Shown here in pieces: positions 23,184 to 34,860 of a stretch of 64,000 bases of DNA. The notes under the pieces were generated by a model. The model was not told the DNA's origin. It saw only the letters and a list, made by a program, of their open reading frames with translations, and did no database searches. Source of the DNA: Siphonodentalium dalli (Eukaryota > Mollusca > Scaphopoda > Gadilida > Siphonodentaliidae); assembly GCA_032622095.1 (NCBI GenBank), contig CP136064.1, positions 250,668,484-250,732,483 of the forward strand. The letters run 5' to 3'. Each line of letters opens with the position of its first letter. The stretch's first letter is position 1. A program made the translations under genes and the position numbers.

Positions 23184-24276
23184 TAGGAGCCCACTGTCAA
23201 GTTGCCTCAACGTTTCGGTAGAATTACCTTCTTCAGGAAGCAAGCTAGGTTCGAATGTTTAGGTCACACCCCACCCCCGGAATTAAAATTCCTCAAAAAT
23301 GAGCACCGAAGTATATATCGAATACTATACTTTTGATAGTGGTGCTATATATACGACCAACTTAATCCATTCACGTTAAAACAAATTAATTATGTACAAG
23401 AAAAGTCGAATGTTGAAAGAATGTTGAATGATGTACCAACTTCACACGAATGTTAACGAATGTTGAATGTGCTATAGGCGTGGGCCCTAGGGAGAATTAA
23501 AGTACCATCAGGGTACAATCCCTGCATATATTGGCCCGATCCGATCCGATCATGCGCATATGATGTGCCCTCTACCACCCCCCCCCCGGAATTAAAATTC
23601 CTAAAAAATGAGCATCGAAGTATCGAATACTCTAATTTTGATAGGGGTGCTATATATACGACCCACTTAATTCATTCACGTTAACAAAAACTTATGTACA
23701 AGAAAAATCGAATGTTGAACGAATGTTGAATGTTGTGCCAACTTCACACGAATGTTGAACGAATGTTGAATGTGCTTTGTTCAACATTCGCCAGCGAAAA
23801 CCACACATGCTATGCGTGGGCCCTATGGAGAATTAAAGTACCATCAGGGTACAATCCCTGAAAACAATTTATGTACAAGAAAAATCGAATGTTAAAATTG
23901 CTAAAAAATTAGCATCGAAGTATCGAATACTCTAATTTTGATAGGAGTGCTATATATACGACCCACTTAATCCATTCACGTTCAAATAAATTATGTTCAA
24001 GAAAAATCGAATGTTGAACGAATGTTGACTGTTGAATGTTGTGCCAACTTCACACGAATGTTGAACGAATGTTGAATGTTCTTTCTGTTCAACATTCGCC
24101 AGCGAAAACCACATATGCTAGGCGTGGGCCCTATGGAGAATTAAAGTACCATCAGGGTACAATTTCAATCCCTGCATACATAGGCCCGATCCGATCATGC
24201 GTATATGAGGTTCCACCTCCCCCCCCCCCCCCGGAATTGAAATTCTTCAAAAATGAGCATCGAAGTATCCAATGCT
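23184..24276. repeat. PLE upstream region with ~300-bp degenerate repeat modules, copy 1
   Basis: Upstream of the PLE ORFs. It starts with a segment reading on the minus strand as CCTGAAGAAGGTAATTCTAC plus CGAAACGTTGAGGC, a motif widespread at retroelement ends and hammerhead-like in layout. Three to four modules follow, each with CCGGAATTAAAATTCCT, GCATCGAAGTATCGAATAC, GCTATATATACGACC, runs of GAATGTTGAACGAATGTTGA, GGAGAATTAAAGTACCATCA and CCCGATCCGATC. Poly-C tracts (near 23580 and 24220) vary between the copies. No ORF. Confidence 0.6.
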
Positions 24277-25001
24277 CATGCAGCCCCTTCCAAATTTTCT
24301 AAAATTGGGCTGAAGTCGTGCATGGGGTGTCAAAATAGCACTTTTCGTTACTAAATCGGCTGCCGTATCCTGAGTCATGGTGGCCACCCGGGAATCCTTG
24401 TATTTTCGTGCGGTGCCACCCCGCGGGCAACTATAGGAAAGTCACGCGACCATGCAGCCCCTTCCAAATTTTCAAAAATTTGGCTGAAGTCGTGCATGGG
24501 GTGTCAAAATAGCACTTTTCGTTACTAAATCGGCTGCCATATCCTGAGTCATGGTGGCCACCCGAGAATCCTTGTATTTTCGTGCGGTGCCACCCCGCGG
24601 GCAACTATAGGAAAGTCACGCGACCATGCAGCCCCTTCCAAATTTTCTAAAATTGGGCTGAAGTCGTGCATGGGGTGTCAAAATAGCACTTTTCGTTACT
24701 AAATCGGCTGCCGTATCCTGAGTCATGGTGGCCACCCGGGAATCCTTGTATTTACGTGCGGTGCCACTCCGCGGGCAACTATAGGAAAGTCACTCGGCCA
24801 TGCAGCCCCTTCCAAATTTTCTAAAATTGGGCTGAAGTCGTGCATGGAGTGTCAAAATAGCACTTTTCGTTACTAAATCGGCTGCCGTATCCTGAGGCAT
24901 GGTGGCCACCCGGGAATCCTTGTATTTTCGTGCGGTGCCACCCCGCGGCCAACTATAGGAAAGTCACGCGACCATGCAGCCCCTTCCAAATTTTCTAAAA
25001 T
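24277..25001. repeat. 174-bp satellite, four full units, copy 1
   Basis: Units start CATGCAGCCCCTTCCAAATT at 24277, 24451, 24625 and 24799, with a fifth partial unit at 24973. They differ by a few substitutions each. The array ends in a TATA microsatellite. No ORF is conserved across units. Confidence 0.9.
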
Positions 25002-25019
25002 TTATATATATATATATAT

Positions 25020-27300
25020 TGTGTTGATGGCATTTGTACTTTCTTGAACCATACCGACCACCACCCAGCGTGAGTATGACATCAACCAACTATCAAAGGC
25101 ATCGCCTTTAAGACTACACCCCAGTCTGGTGGGGGTTATATAGTAGTAGTCAATGGTACACGTATGGTCAAGTTGATTAAGATATCCTGTCTCAATCGAC
25201 AACATACCAAAAGAAGGGGCGGTGCAGTCATGGTCCAATTTAATTTCCACTATCATGACACATTCCCACAAACTAGCACCGTGTGTATTATTATCATCTG
25301 CTTGGATCTGTTCGGTGAGACGATTGCTGGACGCCAACAACATTGTTCTTATGATCATGTTCAAGACGTGTGGGTATATTATGCATTATGGTCCTCTACG
25401 CCTTAGCAGAAAGGCATCCGTCAAATGTCAGGCTTTTAACATTCGAAGCCATATACAGAAGTTGTCAGTGCATTAGATGAGTATGTGAATTGAATTGACG
25501 AACCACATATTGATGACGCTCATACCCCATATGTATCATCTGAATTATACCATAAGCTATACCACAAATGAAGCTCGCCAATAATGAGTATAATAATTCC
25601 CAGCTTTCGAAGCAAACACGTGAGCTGGACACCGGCATATGTATTGTTTAAAACAATCCGATTAGTGGGATCCTTCTACAAAGAAGTGTAGAAAACTGTG
25701 TTGTCGTGGGCGAGATAGATTAATCTTACGAAGAGACGGAAACGGGTACAGATAATGCTGAATGTGGCAAATTAGAATAAGCTAAGGTACTGTTGTTTTG
25801 ATTCTTGGAAGTCATAATATTCGGCGCACCTATATACGGTTATGGCCAGTATGGGACCTTAGTGGAGAATGGATTTTGAAATGTCACATGGCGATTGTGG
25901 GTTTTCCTCCTTCCAAAAGGCTACGACTTATGTTGGAACTAATAGATGGCTTATATTATGTACCGTTTTGTCCATACAGATCGATATTATGACAAAAAGT
26001 GGAAATTAGTATGTGATAATATCGACTTCTTTTCAATTTCTGGCCACCAGTTTGGCCGCCATATTGACTGTGGGAGTTTTCTAAACTCAAATGAATACTT
26101 CATATCAATGTTCCATATGAACATGTAATTGTGGGCAGAATTCGCTTAAAATAACGCCCATCGTACGAAAGTAAAGGAATGTGAGCTTGTTTTCAAATTT
26201 CGGTCGCCATTTTGACCGTCATCTTCGATTTGGAAAACAATTTCTTGCATGACAAATTACTTCACCTCAATATTTCCAACTCAACTGTCAGCATGTGTGT
26301 AGTTGTCTCGAAAATAATGCCAATGAAGTGAAAATGAGGGAATTTCGGTGATTTTTCAAAATATGTCAGCCATTGTGGGCGCCATTTTTGATTTGGGGGA
26401 CTTTTATTTGTGTTCCCAACTCACAATAGTAAACAGGTGTTGAGTTGTCGTGACAATAATGCTCACTGCTGTTCGGCGATTTTTCTATTTCTTGTGGCCA
26501 TTTTGGCAGCCATCTTGGATTTGGGTGAATATTCCTCAACTCAGATATAAGAGGAATCCTAGCTCGAGTATCTCCTGCACATATATATGCATGGGTGTTG
26601 TTATGAGAGCAATAACATTCATTCATTCGAAACATTACATCGGGTTATTAGCCTCGATTCGGCTTTGACCTATTATACCGGCATTTGGGAAAACGTGAAA
26701 TCGGACAAAAATATCCCACAATGAATGTATATTATGGTCCCAGTGTGTTCGCCAATGATACTTCTATACGATAAATGTATAACATCACGCCAAGATGCCA
26801 ATATTTTCCCACGGAGACAAACGAAAGGCGGTGAAATGTAAGAAAAATAGCATATTTTCACATTTCGGCGGCCATCTTGGCCGCCATATTGGGTTCTGGG
26901 GTCGGATTTTTAGCTAATTTGTAAGGGTTGTATATTAGCATAACGAATCGAGCGGAAAACAAGACCACATGTGATATCATCTTTACTACATCGGCGATCA
27001 AAAAGACCTGGTGCATATAAATAAAATGGCCGCCATGATGGACGCCATCTTGTCTGGAGTCTCTGCGGCCACTTTTTTTCTTGTTAACAACGGAAAAAAA
27101 TTAGAGGAGACATTAAGAAAGAAAATTAGTGGGGTGAAGTTGAGTCCTGTGGTTGCAGAGGTCGACCAATATCTCCTGGACTATTATGTGTGTGGTGTTT
27201 ATGTATATATGGAATGACTGTGTGATAATGGGTGGCTATCGCTTTCCAGGTTTAACGTTTCCCCCCATGTACATAGACATCAGGATGGAGAACTCTCTGA
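25020..27300. repeat. Diverged copy of the 5' half of the long-TIR repeat family, copy 1
   Basis: Blocks such as ACAAACTAGCACCG, GTGGGTATATTATGCATT, GTCCATACAGATCGATATTATG, CGCCCATCGTACGAAAGTAA, CCATCTTGGATTTGGGTGAA and AATGGCCGCC occur in the same order at 59750-62280. It is rich in ATGGC(C/G)GCC motifs (26039, 26866, 27028). The small ORFs here (for example 27011-27217) are not supported as genes. Confidence 0.6.
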
Positions 27301-27575
27301 CATGACTTTACTTTAAACACATTTTAATGTATCTAGAAAATATACATAGGGATCGGGGCACAAGTTACAAAACTTACAAACTTGCCCCTCTCCTAATACA
27401 ATCATGGAGCATACATAAAAATACATATCAGATATAGCACAAAGTGTTTATAAAGAATAGTACAGAGTGTGTGTGCTGCGGGTGTCAGGGTTTCATCTGT
27501 ATTCCAATCTCGGTTATGAAGAAAAGCCTAGAATTCAGTGAGTTTGAAAGATGAATGGTGAGATTTACCATGTTA

Positions 27576-28412
27576 TCATACATGGGTTTGTTCAAAACGC
27601 TTTGTTTTAGCTAAAAAGGATAGAGTAATGCGAAAAAGATTAGTGTTCTTGTGGTTTGATATACCTTTAACCCCATATAAGAAATGATTTGCTTTTAATG
27701 ATTGAAAGCCATTAATACTTAAATTTCGATAAAAATCAATCCTCTGATCTATAAATAAAGGGCATACATGAAAATAGTGATTGGCGTCTTCAATGTCTAT
27801 ACTAAGTTACAGGGGCATATAGGCGAATCGGATATGTGATTATCAAACATATCCGAACGGAGATCACTACAATGCTTCCGAATTTTACAGTGCATTGTGT
27901 TAATTTTCCCTTTTCCTGTATAAAAATAAGAGGGGGGTTTTATTATTGGGTCTATAATCCCTAAATTTGCTTTGAAATCTGAAATGGAGGTTGCATTGAT
28001 TATATATACAGGTAATTTGTTCCATTCCAGAACAACGGATGGGAGAAAGTTATAATCCGATCGTTCTCTGGAGCGTGCTGGTGGGAGATATGTCAGATAC
28101 AAAGGGGCGTCTTCATTGATAATTCTGTAAATTGCTTGCAAATGGCGGTGTTGCATACGCATGTGTAGTGTACGCCAACCTACCTCGAGCCATAGCTTGT
28201 TAAGTGATACTGAACGATTTAGGCCGGTTACGATTCTAGCGGCGTCTTTATGTATTCGGTCGAGTTTTTCCAATAAATAATCAGCTGCTGAATCCCATAT
28301 GACGTCAGCATAATCCAAAATAGGAAGGATATACGCATTGTAAAACATTTCGAGTGTCTTTCTATCGAGATCGTTTTTAAATTTCCTCAATTGTGATAGT
28401 CTAGAAACAGCT
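27576..28412 (-). pseudogene. Non-LTR retrotransposon RT, C-terminal fragment, copy 1
   Basis: On the minus strand, frame 28390-27797 encodes LEMFYNAYILPILDYADVIW and VSLNKLWLEVGWRTLHMRMQ, the region after the RT core of jockey/CR1-like LINEs. At about 27808 a one-base frameshift replaces the expected continuation. The next frame gives DIEDANHYFHVCPLF and stops at 27576. The 5' part is cut off at the tandem-duplication junction (28412/28413); the longer version is at 56408-58495. It has no function as it stands. Confidence 0.8.
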
Positions 28413-28416
28413 TATA

Positions 28417-31285
28417 CTAGCAGGGTTACCCGGCGTTGCCCAGGTTAATGCGATGTGAAACCATCTCTATGTTGTGGATATTTGTTGGGAATAGAGAACA
28501 CTCTTGTTCAAAGTGGTATACGTTTTCTCATAAATTGTATATTCAATTTAGCATCACAAAACATGATTATTACAGTCATGGAATATAAGTAGTGGCCCAC
28601 CTTGTCAATTGTCATTCTGTTTATCGCGATTAATCCGTTCCACCAATAATGAAGTATTTATTTATTTACAACTGCGTATACGTCAGACGTTATAATATGA
28701 TACATGGACATCATAAAGACATTAGTTCGCATAAATAAAAGATGACAATTGGGTTTTACATATTGAGATGTATCAATCAATCTAGTGGGTTGGACTAAGA
28801 TATCGAGGACACCTGGCTATCATATCTCCATGATGATACAGACGTTTCAAAGAAATTTCCAGGTGCTCCTCTGTTCATGGTGCTTTATATTGGCTAAATA
28901 TTCTCAGTTTCAACGAAATGTTGCTGCGCGTGTATATCGGCTACATTTGCCAGACACAGAGCGAGATTTTGAGTTGTTTATGTCAGTCGATGAGTCTGTT
29001 CTAAACCCCTTGTCAGATGTCAGTATTGGGAGGATCCTGAAAAGTCATGTGCTACTAACTGCATTTTATTGTATATCAGAAGAAACTATATATGACTGCA
29101 CACTGTGACCACTATTTTTGAACAGGCCTTCTATATATCCTGACAAATTGTAACTTTTTTGTGGAAACTGTATTGAATGGAACAGACTAAATTTTGTTAT
29201 TATATATATGCAATCCTCTGACGGTTCGAGGTCTCTCAGTTTGCACGAATATATGTATCTCTTCAATAGAATGATAAATATACGTTTAATGATTCTTCTA
29301 GTTATCTCTTTTTGCTAGGTCATTGTGTGAATGCCTTGATTGCCATTCCCATATAAATATGACTGTTAAGAAGATATAATTGTTGAAGTGACTTATGTGG
29401 GTCACCATATGTCGGGATTGTGAAATGTGAACGCCCAACTACTTAAAATGATATGGAGATGGCCTGGTGACTGTATATAACTTATATGTGGATATCGGCG
29501 AATATCAATCTTATCAATGATAGTGCATATCCGCTCGCCATCCGTGACGCAAACGACACCAAATGTGATTTAATTCATGGTATATCATTGGAGAAAAACG
29601 TGTATGAATTTGGTGGAATTTGGTTTTTTAATCAATTGTTGATGCAACGCTGACTCGAACAATGCCATATTGCGAAGGTGATTATGTATTCGTTTGGTGG
29701 AAATCAGCGACAAAACTATTTCACCATATTTTTGAAATTTCCCCTCCCACCAACAGCGTCATTTTAGAAAATTATAACCCGCACCATTGTCTTCCTTGTA
29801 AAAAGTTACCCTCTTAGAACGCCTTGGTGCCATCTCGATTGTACCGTGTGAAGTTATATATAGAATGCACACAGACAGACAAAAAGACAGACATACAGCA
29901 CGATTTTATTTCTTGTATCATTTGAGAAGAACGTGTCTGAATTTGATGGTAATTGGTACTAAAAATATTTTGTATCAGTTTTGGTGACCCTCCCGTCCCT
30001 ATTTCGGACTCAAGCTGCACACACTAAGACTCATTAGAGATTAGAGATGCATATATATGAAATTGGTGAAAAATGGCGAGTATACAAACTCGTATCAAAT
30101 TTAAGGTCCCCATATCTCTCACCCATAGGGCACCAATTTGGTGTATCTAAACCACACGATAAGATTCCTCGTATCACGGAGAAGAATATGTATCAATCTG
30201 GTGGAAATCGGCACTAAACATATATATATAATTTGTTGTGTCCCTCTCAGCTCTATACAACACTGACTTGAGTGGCCCCACTAGTGACACCCTTAAACCA
30301 CACGATTACACTCCTGATATCATGGAGATGATTGTTTATAAGTTTGGTGATAATCGGCGACTAAACAATTTTTTTTTATCAAATTTGGTGCCAATCCCTC
30401 CCCTCTCCATCTCTCACCCAAACAGCACCACTATGGCGTCTTTAAATCACGATTAGATTCCTCGTATCATGGATAAGAACGTGTATCAATTTGGTGGAAA
30501 TTGGCGCTAAAATAATTGTGCATCAATTTTGGTGCCCCTGTCCCTTTCAATGCAACCCTACTCGAATGAGGCCACGTTTGGCAGATAAAAGCCACACCAT
30601 TAGAATCCCCATACCATGGGGATGATTTTGTATAAGTGTGGTGGCAATCGGCGACTTATTATCAAATTTAGTGCCCACCCCCTCCCAATCTCGCATCCAA
30701 AAACAACAATTTGGCGTTGTTAAATCGCACAATTAGATTCCTTGTATCATGAAGAAGAATATATATCAATTTGGTGGAAATCGGCGCTAAAATTAGTTTT
30801 ATCAATTTTGGTGCCCTTCTCCCCTTCCGTTCATCCCTGACTCAAACGACGCCACTTTTGACATATTTAAACCACACCGTTGGATTCTTCATATCATGGG
30901 GATGATTATATGTAAGTTTCGTGGCAATCGGCGACAGAAAAAAAAATCGGCCCCACCCCCTTCCGAACACCCCTGACGCGAACGGCGCGACTTTTGCCAT
31001 ATTTAAGCCACGCCTTTAGATTCCTCATATTATGGGGGTGATTATATATAAGTTTGGTGGCAATCGGCGACAAATTTTTGTTCTGCCCCTCCCCCTTTCA
31101 GCCCCTGACAACAACAGCGTCACTTTATAACATTCTAACCCCGACCATTATCTTTCTCGTAAAAAGCTACTCCTAGTAGACCCCTTTGGCATCATCTAGA
31201 TGGTCCCCTGTGAATTTCTATAGAACACAGACAGACAGACATACAGACAGACATACAGACAGACATTCGCAAATATAGATATAGA
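28417..31285 (-). mobile_element. Helitron-like element B, copy 2
   Basis: Second copy of 16751-19608, with the same 3' hairpin and CTAG at 28420-28417 and the same degenerate internal repeats. The ORF at 28785-29108 is cut by a 6-bp insertion that creates a stop, which argues against it being a gene. Confidence 0.45.
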
Positions 31286-31351
31286 TATATTTGGAAAGTG
31301 TGGAGAGCACTGGCGCAGGACTGAAAGCTGAAATGGGATTTAATGTCATGA

Positions 31352-33490
31352 TTAGATGAGTTGAAATGATCGGAAATTTTGCATGTCGAGTTTTTTGCGA
31401 ACACTGGAAAGATTATTAGACATTCTAACTTTGAGAGCGGTTTGTGTTTGTCCAACATATTGTATACGGCATCGTTTGCATGTGATTAAGTAAATTACAT
31501 TTTTAGAATCACAATTAAGTTCGCATCGCATTTGATACGATATGCGTGTTTGTTCGCTGGTGAAAGTGTTACTAGTATTGAGATATCCCATTGTATTGAT
31601 GTAACATCGTTTTTTGTAACAAAATGAGGCTGAACCATTACCCAACACCGGCCGATTGTGCCGTATCCTTGTGGGTTCAGTCGATGTTGGGTCATGGCGA
31701 AACGATTCCAATTCTCTGAGAGTTTCGGACTTTACTTGGCGCAGTAATCTACTAGAGTAGCCGCGCGGTCGTAAAGCCTGGAACAGCACTGAACTAGCTT
31801 GATTTAGGTCGCTTCTGTTCGTGCAGTTCCGGTGGTATCGAATGATTTGAGATTTAATCAATACATTGAAAAGTTTTGGCGGATGGAAAGATTTACGATG
31901 AAGAAGCTGGTGAGAATCCGTTGGTTTCGTAAAAAGTTTTGTATCTAAAATGTTGCATGATGTAAATTGTGGGCCCTTAAATATTGTTAAATCAAGGAAA
32001 TCAATGCTGGTTTGCGATATTGATTCTTTGAGTTTGATTGATTCATCATGACTGTTCAAGATGTCCAAGAACACCCTAAACTCATCCAGACCATGAGTCC
32101 AAATGATAAATATGTCGTCCAAGAATCTATAATAGGCTAATGGTTGTTTATCAGATTTGGCTAGGGCGCCTTTCTCCCACTCTGCAACAAAAATTGAGGC
32201 AAAATTTGGACTAAACTTCTTGCCCATACTACAGCCGGAGACCTGTAAATAATATTGTCCATTAAATTCAAAGTCATTCCCTTTAAGAGAAAGTTCTAAT
32301 AATTGAAGTATTTCATCTCCAGGTCTATGAGGATCATGGTGGAAATCAAATGCATTCTTAATTGACTTTAATCCGGCATCGATTCCAATATTAGTATACA
32401 TAGATTCCACGTCGAGACTAATTAGGTAAGCAGAAGATGGGACTTCAATTTTCGACAATTTAATGAGGAAGTCCTCCGTGTCTTTTAGATAGCTCGGATG
32501 GCGGGTAGCAATTGGTTTCAAATTGAAATCAATAAACTCCGAAATGTGGTACGATTCCGAACCAGCGTCACTGATAATGGGGCGTCCGGGTGGTGTGTAT
32601 GGATTAGTCCAACAGCTCAAAGGTTTATGTATTTTAGGTAGCAAATAAAATGTCCTATTATTGGATTCAGGTTTTGCAATTAGATACTGAACATGTTTTT
32701 TCTTTAAAACGTCCTGGTCCAGCAAGCTTTTGAGAATGAGATTGAATTTTAAAACATTGGATTTCCAAATTGGCTCATCCAATTGTTTGTAATATTTAGT
32801 GTTGCTTAATTGGCGCGTCGCTTCTAAAATGTAATTTTCTTTAGACATGATGACGAGCGAGCTGCCTTTGGCACAAGGTTTGATTACAATGTTTTTATTG
32901 CTGCGAATGGTTTTCAGTGCAGTTCTTTCAACTTTAGTGAGGTTATCCTCGTTGTGAAATTTTGGTAAATTTGTAATGTCGGTTTTGACTAAACCAGCGA
33001 CCTCGGGAATTAATTTGTCAATCTGGCGATAAGAGGGGGTCCAAATCGAAGGTTCTTTAAAATGATCTTTTAAACCTGTCAAATTGCGAAAGAAATTAGC
33101 CATAGCTGTTACTTCCATAAATTGCATGCTTGCTGGACCGCCGTTCATTTCCATGGCATACATAGAGTCTGGTAAAATCAATGTTCCATCCTCCGTCTCA
33201 ACAACATGTGGTATTTCTTTGAGATCGGGTGGGGTAGGAACAAAGGTTAGGCCATACCTAAGTAGTGATTTCTCACCAGCGCTCAGGGAAAGGTCGGGTA
33301 CAAGATTAACTATCTCGGTGCCGAGACCGACTCTTTCCGCATGGCTGGTGCCCTTTAAAGATGTTGGTCTAGCCGTGGTTGATTTTCGCCGCCGTCTGTG
33401 GTGTCCAGTGGATGTTGTTATTCTCCACGTGAAAGTCGCGGGGCTATTGCCTGTATGACCTCGAGGTTCTGTGTGTGACGATCTTGGCTG
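31352..33490 (-). CDS. PLE reverse transcriptase with C-terminal GIY-YIG (frameshifted), copy 2
   Basis: Nearly identical to the copy at 19675-21813: the same RT motifs, the same -1 overlap with the SGNH-like ORF, no early ATG, and the same frameshift in the GIY-YIG region. One visible replacement is Ser to Cys near the start of the endonuclease (MRCELNCDSK instead of MRSELNCDSK). Sharing the frameshift shows it predates the duplication, or that both copies are alleles of one locus. Confidence 0.9.
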   Translation of the reverse strand, partial: QPRSSHTEPRGHTGNSPATFTWRITTSTGHHRRRRKSTTARPTSLKGTSHAERVGLGTEIVNLVPDLSLSAGEKSLLRYGLTFVPTPPDLKEIPHVVETEDGTLILPDSMYAMEMNGGPASMQFMEVTAMANFFRNLTGLKDHFKEPSIWTPSYRQIDKLIPEVAGLVKTDITNLPKFHNEDNLTKVERTALKTIRSNKNIVIKPCAKGSSLVIMSKENYILEATRQLSNTKYYKQLDEPIWKSNVLKFNLILKSLLDQDVLKKKHVQYLIAKPESNNRTFYLLPKIHKPLSCWTNPYTPPGRPIISDAGSESYHISEFIDFNLKPIATRHPSYLKDTEDFLIKLSKIEVPSSAYLISLDVESMYTNIGIDAGLKSIKNAFDFHHDPHRPGDEILQLLELSLKGNDFEFNGQYYLQVSGCSMGKKFSPNFASIFVAEWEKGALAKSDKQPLAYYRFLDDIFIIWTHGLDEFRVFLDILNSHDESIKLKESISQTSIDFLDLTIFKGPQFTSCNILDTKLFTKPTDSHQLLHRKSFHPPKLFNVLIKSQIIRYHRNCTNRSDLNQASSVLFQALRPRGYSSRLLRQVKSETLRELESFRHDPTSTEPTRIRHNRPVLGNGSASFCYKKRCYINTMGYLNTSNTFTSEQTRISYQMRCELNCDSKNVIYLITCKRCRIQYVGQTQTALKVRMSNNLSSVRKKLDMQNFRSFQLI

Positions 33491-34359
33491 CTAATGGCAC
33501 GCAGAACTTCCTGGTCCCTAGAATTTAGACTAGAAGAGATATTTATTTCCTGAAAATGAAGTGTAGCATTAGGAAAAAGTTTGTGGAAATTACAAACCAT
33601 GTTGGTTAACCTGTTCTTAGCTGTGGTGCCTGCTAGTTTGCTTTTCTCGTTGTCTGTCTTCCAGTCATATCTGTTGTTGATGCCAATGCTGATGATGACG
33701 TGTCGAGGTGTCTTTTCTGGCTTCGACTTCAGTTTGTGGGCGATGTTGCCGAAATGACCTAAATAGCCACCTGGGTAAGAAGCAATACAAACATTTTTGG
33801 GAGGATCGACATCGATCCGGGACACATTAGAAGTGTTTTTGATCTGTTTAGGGAAGGACCAATCCTTCTTAGGGCCAGGTTGAAGAAATTTATGAAATTT
33901 GGATACCGTAGGTGATGTTGACAATACCTCGGCATACGATGGTGGTGATGTTGAAATCGTTGGCGATGTCATCGAAGAAATGGAAGTAACAGGCGAAGGA
34001 GGTTTACTGGAAGAGATGTGCTTTGGTGGTGTTGTTCTCATGGCTGGTGAATTTTGAAGTGTTGTGTTCGGTGGAGTGGATATGCGTGACGTCCGTGGTT
34101 TTGGTGCAGGTCGCTGTGGCTGTGATGTGGCTTTGACGCGTTTTGGCGTGGATCTCACAGACGACGACGTTGTCTGATCCCTGGCTGGACTATCCTGAAA
34201 TTGAAGCTGGCGAGCGATCAGTGGGGGAGGGGAGGGTGACCGAGCATGTTTCGTATGAGTTTGGACGCCAACTCGTGTACCTATCGAGGACTGAAGCTTA
34301 CCACTGATGTTCAAGAACTTTGATTTTGTTTCATTAGTTAAAAATTCTTCAGTCCCCAT
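33418..34359 (-). CDS. PLE second ORF with SGNH-like domain, copy 2
   Basis: Copy of 21741-22682, 313 residues, with an Arg to His change near residue 38 and otherwise the same blocks (NTSNVSRI, ASYPGGYLGHF, VIISIGINNR). Overlaps at both ends are preserved. Confidence 0.7.
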   Translation of the reverse strand: MGTEEFLTNETKSKFLNISGKLQSSIGTRVGVQTHTKHARSPSPPPLIARQLQFQDSPARDQTTSSSVRSTPKRVKATSQPQRPAPKPRTSRISTPPNTTLQNSPAMRTTPPKHISSSKPPSPVTSISSMTSPTISTSPPSYAEVLSTSPTVSKFHKFLQPGPKKDWSFPKQIKNTSNVSRIDVDPPKNVCIASYPGGYLGHFGNIAHKLKSKPEKTPRHVIISIGINNRYDWKTDNEKSKLAGTTAKNRLTNMVCNFHKLFPNATLHFQEINISSSLNSRDQEVLRAISSQDRHTQNLEVIQAIAPRLSRGE

Positions 34360-34760
34360 TTTAAAGCCGTGTCTCGTGCTCGGTCGAAGTCAAGGGTTTT
34401 AGAAGAAAGAGCCGAAAGAACCTTGACTTCAATTTCTGATTCCGTTTTCCGATAATATTTTACCAAAGTTTTCATGGAGTTTAAACCCCACTCAAAAGCG
34501 TCCGCTTTAAGCGAATTGAAGACATCCTCACAGGGGAGGACTGGTCGGAATGTCTTCTTTCGCCCTGACTCTACAATGGCCGAGAAGCCTTTCGGAAGGA
34601 CCTTCTTCTCCAAACGGTCCTGTAGGAAGTTAATATGATGCCAAAGCTGCAGGATCTTGTACACCAACTTTACAAGATTTGAATGGTCTAAATAAGCCTG
34701 GACTTTTTGCCGCTCTGGGCGGTTAGTTTTTCCACGTTTAAGTTGTTTTGGTTGAGTCAT
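34338..34760 (-). CDS. PLE first ORF, small basic protein, copy 2
   Basis: Copy of 22661-23083, 140 residues, with substitutions at residues 20 and 33. It has the same T TTA AAA sequence in phase at the overlap with the next ORF. Function is not recognised. Confidence 0.6.
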   Translation of the reverse strand: MTQPKQLKRGKTNRPERQKVQAYLDHSNLVKLVYKILQLWHHINFLQDRLEKKVLPKGFSAIVESGRKKTFRPVLPCEDVFNSLKADAFEWGLNSMKTLVKYYRKTESEIEVKVLSALSSKTLDFDRARDTALKWGLKNF

Positions 34761-34860
34761 TATAATCCAGGACTTGAAATTTGGCTGTGGATAAAGGTAA
34801 TGATTAATAACATATAATACACAAAGAATGGAACGCGAAGATATAAAATAAAAAAATACT

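Larger units (their letters stand above)
16747..28412. repeat. 11.67-kb segmental tandem duplication, copy 1
   Basis: The segment from ATACTAGCAGGG to CTAGAAACAGCTT is repeated head-to-tail starting at 28413. The offset is 11,666-11,677 bp along its length. Differences seen are a few tens of substitutions, poly-C length changes and small indels such as a 6-bp insertion at 29104, so identity is above 99%. It contains Helitron B, a PLE, satellite arrays, a piece of the long-TIR family and a truncated non-LTR element. Copy 1 keeps the empty Polinton target TATAGC at 27433-27438. Confidence 0.92.

Noticed and set aside
27011-27217. 68-codon ORF starting MHINKMAAMMDAI, repeated at 38685
   Set aside because: Lies in a dispersed repeat rich in ATGGCCGCC; identical only because the segment is duplicated.
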